Source of the DNA: Methylobacter sp.
GTDB lineage: Bacteria > Pseudomonadota > Gammaproteobacteria > Methylococcales > Methylomonadaceae
DNA length: 64,000 bases
Direction of reading: 5' to 3'
Assembly (NCBI RefSeq): GCF_030680395.1
Contig: NZ_JAUXVR010000005.1
Location: forward strand, 62,001 to 126,000
The notes below the pieces were generated by a model, which was not told the DNA's origin, searched no databases, and worked only from the letters and a program-made list of their open reading frames with translations. Positions 56,676 to 64,000 of this stretch are shown here, piece after piece (the stretch's first letter is position 1; every line of letters starts with the position of its first letter). Position numbers and translations under genes: made by a program.

Positions 56676-57231
56676 AGTTACCCTTTACATTAGAGAGCAA
56701 TTCCAGATGAATCGGTTTCGCAAAAGTCAGCTTCATACCGACGCCTGTAGTCCAATTTGGCAAGCTGATCAATTCTGCCCACGCATCCGTTTCCGCATAA
56801 CTGATTTCCGGCTTTACTTTTAAGTTAAAAGTATGGATTTTAAGCGCCCTGACACCCTCAGCAGCAGGCCGGTCAACATAGACCTTACCGTTTAACAACA
56901 AATCCTTGCCATCAGCAGACAAAACTCCGGTTTCTGACTTAATTATCCACGGCGGTGTTTCTTCGTTATAAAAAGACATTAATGGGTTTACCATATGCGT
57001 AGTGCCGTCATCGCTGTAATGAATCATTTCATCAGCAATCAGTTTACTTTTCGGCCTGCCAAGCTCACTCATTTCCCATTTCGTATAGCCCTTACTGAAA
57101 TAATCAGGACTATGGACTGGAACCGCTATACGACCAAGCTCATCCGAACCGGTCAATTTAATCAGCCACCAGCTCATTACCGCGATAATGATCAGGTATA
57201 AATAACTATAGTTTCCATTTAGTCTAGTCAT
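56662..57231 (-). CDS. lptC: LPS export protein LptC
   Basis: N-terminal TM, LptC fold segments; context. Confidence 0.88.
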   Translation of the reverse strand: MTRLNGNYSYLYLIIIAVMSWWLIKLTGSDELGRIAVPVHSPDYFSKGYTKWEMSELGRPKSKLIADEMIHYSDDGTTHMVNPLMSFYNEETPPWIIKSETGVLSADGKDLLLNGKVYVDRPAAEGVRALKIHTFNLKVKPEISYAETDAWAELISLPNWTTGVGMKLTFAKPIHLELLSNVKGNYETK

Positions 57232-57773
57232 ATCAGGTATGCGTTCAAGACTTCATCAAAACTCCCTTGCGCCTGCATAATAAAATCACAGACTTCCCTC
57301 ACTGCACCCTGCCCTCCAGGCAATGTCGTACACCAATCGGCGCGTTGCTTAACGGCAAAGTTGGCATCATTAACCGCAATCGACAGCCCCACTCTAGTCA
57401 TTATCGGCAAATCCAACAAATCATCGCCGACATGTGCCGCCTGTTCGTGCGTTATGCCCATAAGCTCAATAATCTCATTAAACGCAGCGATTTTATTTTC
57501 ATGGCCCTGATATACATGTTCAATACCCAGATTTTTCATTCGTAGCGCAACCGAGCTTGATTTTCTCCCGGAAATAACCGCAACCTCAACGCCGGTCTGC
57601 CGCAACAACTTGATACCGTGACCATCCCTCGCGTGAAACGACTTGTATTCGTTGCCCTCACTATCGAAAAACAACCTGCCATCAGTCAATACCCCATCCA
57701 CATCGAGAATCAGCAATTTGAGTTTCCTGGCTTTTTCCAAAACGACCAAGCCGTGGCCTATGTCGGTCATCAC
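57228..57773 (-). CDS. kdsC: KDO-8-phosphate phosphatase KdsC
   Basis: LLILDVDGVLTDGRLFFD, HVGDDLLDLPIM. Confidence 0.95.
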   Translation of the reverse strand: MMTDIGHGLVVLEKARKLKLLILDVDGVLTDGRLFFDSEGNEYKSFHARDGHGIKLLRQTGVEVAVISGRKSSSVALRMKNLGIEHVYQGHENKIAAFNEIIELMGITHEQAAHVGDDLLDLPIMTRVGLSIAVNDANFAVKQRADWCTTLPGGQGAVREVCDFIMQAQGSFDEVLNAYLI

Positions 57774-58747
57774 ACGATTCCTGCGCGAATCAGGTCATGC
57801 ATATTCAAAGCGCCTATTGCTCTTTGCTGCCCATCAACAACAATTAATGCATTAATCTTTTTCCGCTCCATAATTTGCATGGCTTCAGCCGCCAGAATAT
57901 CCGCCGAAATAACCGCACAATTCGGAGTCATAACCTCGGTGATAGCTGTCTTATGCACATCAAGATTTCTGCCCAGCATGCGCCGCAAATCGCCATCGGT
58001 AAAAATGCCGGTAACGCGATTATCCGCATCGACAATCGCCGTCATGCCCAGTTTTTTTTCGGTCATTTCCAGCAATGCATGACTGATAAGCGCAGACTCC
58101 GGAATGATAGGCACTTTTTCATCGGCATGCATAATATCGCCTACCATCAACAACAGTCGTTTCCCTAAACTGCCGCCGGGATGAGACAAGGCAAAATCAT
58201 CGCGGGTAAAGCCCCGCGCTTCGAGCAAAGAAACCGCCAATGCATCGCCCATCACCAATGCCGCGGTGGTGCTGGAGGTAGGCGCGAGTCCCAGCGGACA
58301 AGCTTCTTGCTCAACAGCCACGTTGATATGAGTGGAGGCAAATTTGGCCAGCGTTGAGGTCGGGTTTCCGGTCATCGCTATTAACGGTACGCCCAGCCGT
58401 TTAATAATCGGCAATATCGTTAAAACTTCCTCGGTCTCCCCGGAATTTGATAACGCCAACACGACATCCTGCCGGGTAATCATGCCCAAATCACCGTGAC
58501 TGGCTTCGCCCGAATGCACAAAAAAAGCAGGCGTTCCAGTACTAGCTAAGGTCGCGGCAATTTTACCGGCAATATGTCCTGATTTACCCATACCAGTAAC
58601 CACAACACGACCCTTGCAATTGAACATCAACTTGCAGGCAACCACAAAATCATCATTAATTTGATCGGCTAATGCGGCAATCGCCTGTGTTTCCACTTGA
58701 ATAACAGCTAAGCCCAATTTACGGAGCTTTTCATCATGTAATTTCAT
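57770..58747 (-). CDS. kdsD: D-arabinose-5-phosphate isomerase KdsD
   Basis: SIS domain VTGMGKSGHIAGKIAATLASTGTPAFFVH plus CBS pair. Confidence 0.95.
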   Translation of the reverse strand: MKLHDEKLRKLGLAVIQVETQAIAALADQINDDFVVACKLMFNCKGRVVVTGMGKSGHIAGKIAATLASTGTPAFFVHSGEASHGDLGMITRQDVVLALSNSGETEEVLTILPIIKRLGVPLIAMTGNPTSTLAKFASTHINVAVEQEACPLGLAPTSSTTAALVMGDALAVSLLEARGFTRDDFALSHPGGSLGKRLLLMVGDIMHADEKVPIIPESALISHALLEMTEKKLGMTAIVDADNRVTGIFTDGDLRRMLGRNLDVHKTAITEVMTPNCAVISADILAAEAMQIMERKKINALIVVDGQQRAIGALNMHDLIRAGIV

Positions 58748-58869
58748 TTATCTGTATAAAAGTATGTTTAATCCGCTCAAGTTCAGCGTTTCAAACGAGC
58801 TTACCCTAGAAGGCTTATAACTGCATAATGATAAAGCATTTACTGCTTTATGGGACAGTTGAATGTAAA

Positions 58870-59889
58870 TTAAAGCGAATTCTGACTATCGTCATCGTGC
58901 CCTGCAAACCTGTCGGTTGCAGCAACTAATGCATTGATCATTTCCTTACCTTGGGCAATATGCCCGGCATTGGGCAATACCACATATTCGGCATTCGGCA
59001 ATACTTTATGCAGGCTGTAGCCGGCTTCAACCGGACAAACAAAATCATGGCGTCCATGAATGATAACCGTTGGAATTTTATCCAAGCAGGCGCAATTTTC
59101 CAGAATCCGGTTTTCTTCGGCAACTGCTCCATGCATTGCCCTACTTCCTGTATCCATGCAGTCACCAATAAAATAATGATGATTGGCATAATGTAATTCC
59201 ATTCGTACCTGCTTAACCATTTCCTCCGTTGCATGTTCGCCTCTCGGACCCGGCTGATAATCATTACCTAATGATACCTGCGCGCCCCAAGCCATCCATT
59301 CCTTGGCAGCTCGCCTTTGCGCCAGCTCGTCTTCTCCCCATAATACATCGCATAGCCCTTGCACCAGATTACTGCCCCGACTTTGTTCCGGGATACTTTC
59401 AATCAACCGCTGCCATTGCTCGGGATAAATTTTACCTGCGCCATCTTTGGCAAACCAGTCCAAATCCTGCTGCCGCGCCAGAAATACCGCACGGATAATT
59501 AAACCCATTACTTTAGTTTTATGTTGCTGGGCATACAGTAAAGCCAGCGCTCCGCCCCACGAACCGCCAAACACCAGCCATTGATCAATAACCAGCTGAT
59601 TACGAATACGCTCCATATCATCGATTAAATCCTGGGTAGTATTGTTTTCCAGCTCGCCAAAAGGCAACGACAAACCGCAGCCGCGCTGATCGAACAGAAT
59701 AATGCGATAAAGTTTGGGATTAAAAAAACGCCGGTGATCGGGCTTGGTCCCGGAACACGGCCCACCGTGCAGAAAAATAACAGGAATGCCGTCAGGATTA
59801 CCGCTTTGCTCTACATACACAGCATGTTTACTGCCGGTTTCAAGGAAAAACGTTTGATAAGGTGCAATCTCAGGATAAAGGATTTTCAT
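58870..59889 (-). CDS. pip: proline iminopeptidase with an apparent in-frame insertion
   Basis: VIFLHGGPCSGTKPDHRRFFNP, DQRGCGLS, FGGSWGGALALLYA. Confidence 0.94.
   Translation of the reverse strand: MKILYPEIAPYQTFFLETGSKHAVYVEQSGNPDGIPVIFLHGGPCSGTKPDHRRFFNPKLYRIILFDQRGCGLSLPFGELENNTTQDLIDDMERIRNQLVIDQWLVFGGSWGGALALLYAQQHKTKVMGLIIRAVFLARQQDLDWFAKDGAGKIYPEQWQRLIESIPEQSRGSNLVQGLCDVLWGEDELAQRRAAKEWMAWGAQVSLGNDYQPGPRGEHATEEMVKQVRMELHYANHHYFIGDCMDTGSRAMHGAVAEENRILENCACLDKIPTVIIHGRHDFVCPVEAGYSLHKVLPNAEYVVLPNAGHIAQGKEMINALVAATDRFAGHDDDSQNSL
59117..59164 (+). repeat. family B element inside pip
   Basis: TCGGCAACTGCTCCATGCATTGCCCTACTTCCTGTATCCATGCAGTCA. Confidence 0.9.
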
Positions 59890-59990
59890 GTCTTGTAGCG
59901 TCAAATTTGATTGATTTTCCGGCAAGAACCGGAAATGATGCTATTTTACCTTGAGCCTTTACCTTGCACCTCTTTTTAATTCACCAAGCA

Positions 59991-60025
59991 TAAAAAAAGG
60001 GAGGGGTTTGAAACCCTCCCTTTAT
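59991..60025 (-). terminator. intrinsic terminator downstream of the OMP gene
   Basis: Minus strand AAAGGGAGGGTTTCAAACCCCTCCCTTTTTTT. Confidence 0.9.
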
Positions 60026-60056
60026 GCCCTTTTCGGGTTTCGCTAAGTATTTAAGC

Positions 60057-60944
60057 TTAGAATTTGAAACCTACAGAACCGCCCAATGTAAAGCCATCGG
60101 TATCAACGCCGTCAACATCATCAAAAGAATGATGGTAACGACCATCCGCACCAATGACAATACCTTTAAATAATTCATATTCTGCACCAGTACCGAACTG
60201 CATGCCGGTGTTCAGTACAGTGATCGCATCAGATGGAGGACTGATGATATTCATATCCAAACCAACTGGGATCAACCAAGGTCTGAATTTGCTGCCGTGC
60301 ATGAATTTGATTTTTGGTGATGCACTGATTCTTAATTGGTTAACAGTCACGCGTTGCAATGATGGGGTTCCATGAAGAGCTGTAAGGGCTGTTCCCAAAC
60401 CATTCACTTTATTGTCTGTTATTTCCGCATATTCAAGACCCAGTTCGATACCGAAAGAGGTATGATCCATCAAGCCAAACAAGTTATTGTTCATATTGAA
60501 ATCGATAGCACCACCGTAATAAAACGCATCCTTATCAGTTTCACTGGTTAAAAGATCAGTACCTAGCCCTGAGCCAGCGACACCAGTAGTCGAGCCGCGG
60601 TTATCATTAAAATGCATCCAGCCGCCACGAACAGAGAACGTATGGTCTTTTGCTGCTACCGGTGCAGGCGCAGATTTAACGGACGTCATCCACTGATCCA
60701 GCTCTTGAACTTTACCGGCTTCTGCACTAGAACGAGGACGGCTTGTTTCCGCTCTTAAGCGGCTTATTTCGGCTTGCATGGCTTGCAGTTGTGCTTCCAA
60801 TGCGTCAACTTTATTGTTCATACCCGCTACGTCAGCGTGATGCTGCGCCTTTGAGCCCGCAACAGCTTGCGGAGAAACCAATGCACCGGTCATTGTTAAT
60901 GTTGCCGCCGCAATGCCCAGCGCTAATTTAGTTTTATTGATCAT
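60057..60944 (-). CDS. outer-membrane beta-barrel-like protein with N-terminal coiled coil
   Basis: Signal peptide, VDALEAQLQAMQAEISRLRAE coiled coil, C-terminal GGSVGFKF. Confidence 0.75.
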   Translation of the reverse strand: MINKTKLALGIAAATLTMTGALVSPQAVAGSKAQHHADVAGMNNKVDALEAQLQAMQAEISRLRAETSRPRSSAEAGKVQELDQWMTSVKSAPAPVAAKDHTFSVRGGWMHFNDNRGSTTGVAGSGLGTDLLTSETDKDAFYYGGAIDFNMNNNLFGLMDHTSFGIELGLEYAEITDNKVNGLGTALTALHGTPSLQRVTVNQLRISASPKIKFMHGSKFRPWLIPVGLDMNIISPPSDAITVLNTGMQFGTGAEYELFKGIVIGADGRYHHSFDDVDGVDTDGFTLGGSVGFKF

Positions 60945-61467
60945 TTATCCCCCTCATGAGGTTATTATTTTATAATAAATTTGCTTTAATACAACAAATC
61001 TCATCTTCCGGAGATAATAGTAGCAGCTAAACCAAATCCCTACAAGTTTTAACGACATTTTTTTAATATTAATTAATCCTTATTTTTCAATGAGTATAAA
61101 GGATATTTTAACCTTAAATATTTTTCTGTATGCAAAAAACAACAAATTATTCAACTTATGCCTCCAAACCACAGTTAAAGATTCTTCGCACTTCTTTGCG
61201 CTAAATAAAATGAATTTATTGCCGAGCAATATGACAAAATTCGGTCACATCAAAATAATTACGACTTAGCTATTGATTCAATCAATTTTTAATCGCAGCT
61301 CACGCACTAAGTCAAAACCATATATATTGGCTTCAATAATTTATTTGAATCCGGGCAAATAGCTTGCTAATAGAAAGTTGGCCATAGCCGCGATTAGTTA
61401 TAATTAACATTTTAGATCTACCCACCAACAAGAATATTTATTTTTGCATTAATTTTTACCAATACAC

Positions 61468-62568
61468 ATGACCAAAATCCCGGATATTACCATCATTGGC
61501 GGCGGCATTATCGGCTTGCTAACTGCCCGCGAATTTATTAAGACTGGCGCTACCGTCACGATTATTGAAAAAAATGAACTGGGTCAGGAGTCATCTTGGG
61601 CAGGTGGCGGCATTTTGCTGCCGCTTTATCCGTGGCGACAATCGGATGCGATCACCCGTCTGGTGTTACAAAGCCTAAAACTGTATCCGGCCTTGGCCTC
61701 GCAACTGACTGACGAAACCCTGATAGACCCGGAATGGAATCCCTGCGGTTTACTGATTGTTAAAAATCCTGATGTTACTGCGGCTGTTAACTGGTGCGAT
61801 GCTAACGACATTTCATACCGACCCGCGGGTGCGGATTTTTTTAACATGCTTAATACAGTCCCCGACCAGCCGCTTTGGCTACCCGAGATTGCCCAGGCGC
61901 GCAATCCAAGACTGGTTAAATCGTTAAAACAAGACCTGCTTAACAAGGGTGTTACGCTAGTAGAACATTGTGAGTTAATGTCCATTAACCTCACTAAAAA
62001 TCGCATTACCTCTCTCTATACCTCATCCGGTCAGTTCGCTGTCAATCAATTGATTGTTACTGCGGGCGCCTGGACAGGTCAATTATTCCGGCAGTTCTTT
62101 CCCGCCGCCATCGACGATGCCCCGAAAATAGCTCCCGTTAAAGGACAAATGCTGTTATTTGATGCCCAGCCGGAAACGCTGAGTTATATGGTATTGGATA
62201 ACGATCAATATCTTATTCCGCGACGCGACGGCAAGATTCTGGCAGGCAGTACGGTAGAACAGGATGATTTTAATAAAACAACTACGACACAAGCCCGAGA
62301 CCAGTTGAATGCATTTGCATTAAATTTGTTGCCATCGCTTAAAAATGCCCCACTGATTAAGCACTGGGCCGGATTAAGGCCGGGCACTGAGCACGGTATC
62401 CCGTATATCGACAAACATCGCGAGATCAGAAATTTATACATTAATGCCGGTCATTTTAGAAACGGTTTGGCGATGGGACCTGCATCGGCGCAGCTGATGG
62501 TCGATCTTGTTTTGGATCGGCCTACTGCGATAGCTCCGGAGCCTTATAAGCTAACCAGCGAACACTGA
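61468..62568 (+). CDS. thiO: FAD-dependent glycine oxidase ThiO-like
   Basis: ITIIGGGIIGLLTAREF, ESSWAGGGILLPLYPW, WAGLRPGTEHGIPYID. Confidence 0.88.
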   Translation: MTKIPDITIIGGGIIGLLTAREFIKTGATVTIIEKNELGQESSWAGGGILLPLYPWRQSDAITRLVLQSLKLYPALASQLTDETLIDPEWNPCGLLIVKNPDVTAAVNWCDANDISYRPAGADFFNMLNTVPDQPLWLPEIAQARNPRLVKSLKQDLLNKGVTLVEHCELMSINLTKNRITSLYTSSGQFAVNQLIVTAGAWTGQLFRQFFPAAIDDAPKIAPVKGQMLLFDAQPETLSYMVLDNDQYLIPRRDGKILAGSTVEQDDFNKTTTTQARDQLNAFALNLLPSLKNAPLIKHWAGLRPGTEHGIPYIDKHREIRNLYINAGHFRNGLAMGPASAQLMVDLVLDRPTAIAPEPYKLTSEH

Positions 62569-62637
62569 TTTTTAATGGACGGCCAGTCGGTCGGCCGTTC
62601 TTTCCATGCCACCTTGCCTAACAACACGGTCACACAG

Positions 62638-63651
62638 ATGAATCTTTATCCATTGCTACGCCCTTTGTTATTTTCCCTGGACCCGGAAACTGCTCACGAA
62701 GTGACGCTTAAACTGTTAAATGCGGCCTATATTTCGGGCCTATCAAAACTCATCTATCCGGAAATTGATAACAAATCCGTCAAGGTCATGGGACTGGACT
62801 TTAAAAACCCGGTCGGCCTTGCCGCCGGACTGGATAAAAACGGTGATTATATTAATGCGCTGGCCGCATTGGGCTTCGGCTTTGTGGAAATAGGCACGGT
62901 CACACCGCGGCCGCAACTGGGCAACCCGAAACCGCGCTTGTTTAGGCTGCCTGAGCATCAGGCGATCATCAACCGTATGGGTTTTAACAACTTGGGCATA
63001 GACCACCTGCTCACCCAAGCAAAACAAAGCCGTTATTCCGGCATTTTGGGCATTAATATCGGCAAGAATTTCGACACGCCGATCGAAAATGCAGCTGACG
63101 ATTATTTGATCGGTTTACGCAAGGCCTATACCGCTGCCAGCTATATCACCATTAACATATCTTCGCCGAACACCAAGAACCTACGCCAGTTACAACAGGG
63201 CGATGAAATCAAAAGCCTGATTTTCGCTTTAAAAGAAGAGCAACTGAAACTGCAACAGGAACACGGCAACTACGTACCTTTAGCCCTGAAAATTGCTCCC
63301 GATCTGACAGCCGATGAAATAACCCATATTGCCAAGCTATTGTTGGAATTTGAAATTGACGGCGTGATTGCAACTAACACCACCATTGCCCGCGACATGA
63401 TTGCCGACCACCCCCTTGCCAATGAAGCAGGCGGTTTAAGCGGCGCACCGGTTAAGGACAAGTCTACGTTTGTCGTGCGGGGATTGGCGGCGGAACTGAA
63501 TGGCAAGATTCCGATTATTGCGGCAGGCGGGATTTTGAGTGCGGACGATGCGCAGGAAAAATTAGCAGCGGGAGCGAGTCTGGTGCAGATTTACAGCGGG
63601 CTTATTTATCGGGGTCCGCAGCTGATAGAAGATATTGTTAAGAGCTTATGA
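62638..63651 (+). CDS. pyrD: dihydroorotate dehydrogenase (quinone)
   Basis: [51 protein letters not shown]. Confidence 0.97.
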   Translation: MNLYPLLRPLLFSLDPETAHEVTLKLLNAAYISGLSKLIYPEIDNKSVKVMGLDFKNPVGLAAGLDKNGDYINALAALGFGFVEIGTVTPRPQLGNPKPRLFRLPEHQAIINRMGFNNLGIDHLLTQAKQSRYSGILGINIGKNFDTPIENAADDYLIGLRKAYTAASYITINISSPNTKNLRQLQQGDEIKSLIFALKEEQLKLQQEHGNYVPLALKIAPDLTADEITHIAKLLLEFEIDGVIATNTTIARDMIADHPLANEAGGLSGAPVKDKSTFVVRGLAAELNGKIPIIAAGGILSADDAQEKLAAGASLVQIYSGLIYRGPQLIEDIVKSL

Positions 63652-63661
63652 TATAAAACCT

Positions 63662-63718
63662 ATCACCACGAAGTTCACGAAGAAAACCAAGAAAAAACTT
63701 CATGTCTTTGTGGTGAAT
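63662..63718. repeat. CACGAAG-type repeat downstream of pyrD
   Basis: ATCACCACGAAGTTCACGAAG...CTTCATGTCTTTGTGGTGAAT. Confidence 0.8.
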
Positions 63719-63743
63719 TTATCAATCCAGCTTTTTTATCCGG

Positions 63744-64000
63744 TTATTCCCCGGCAATCGACATCCGTTCAACCAGTATCGAACCGGTACGGATATTGCC
63801 GCGATAATCGACATCATTACCCACGGCAACAATATTTTTAAGCATGTCTTTCAGATTACCGGCAATAGTGATTTCCTCAACCGGATATTGGATCTCGCCG
63901 TTCTCGACCCAGAACCCGGCGGCACCGCGCGAATAATCGCCGGTTACCATATTGACTCCCTGCCCCATCAGCTCGGTGACCAGCAAACCGGTATTCAGTT
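63744..64000 (-). CDS. pmbA: PmbA/TldE metalloprotease C-terminus (5' end outside window)
   Basis: [44 protein letters not shown]. Confidence 0.93.
   Translation of the reverse strand, partial: LNTGLLVTELMGQGVNMVTGDYSRGAAGFWVENGEIQYPVEEITIAGNLKDMLKNIVAVGNDVDYRGNIRTGSILVERMSIAGE

Overview
This 64 kb window looks like a chromosomal segment of a gammaproteobacterium. A methylotroph or Methylococcales relative is plausible, but that is only an inference. Most of it is core genome: recG, ubiC, cmoBA, mlaC, hemB, aroE, lptGF, pepA-holC-valS, pilBCD-coaE-zapD-yacG, gltA, eda-edd-zwf, gcvH, dgkA, mazG, a large chemoreceptor, thiC with a TPP riboswitch, minCDE, rapZ-hpf-rpoN-lptBAC-kdsC-kdsD, pip, thiO, pyrD and pmbA. 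Accessory islets include an orphan type III res gene split by one in-frame stop plus a YafQ-like toxin-antitoxin pair, both between holC and valS. A second islet is a decayed type I R-M remnant: fic with two in-frame stops, and an hsdR scarred by frameshifts and deletions. The most notable signal is a set of short palindromic repeats that recur between genes and also sit IN FRAME inside conserved protein genes (cmoB, res, valS, a HlyD-like adaptor, pip). One family is a 29-nt hairpin whose stem sequence varies with pairing kept, followed by a conserved 23-nt tail. It has four copies here, three of them inside ORFs, in both orientations. This resembles Rickettsia palindromic elements in concept. 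A second, MITE-like family (TIR about CTCGGYAAYTGCTCCTGCAT) and several hairpin repeats of widespread type are also present. No rRNA, tRNA or CRISPR was recognised by eye. All family calls come from reading the translations; no search was run.
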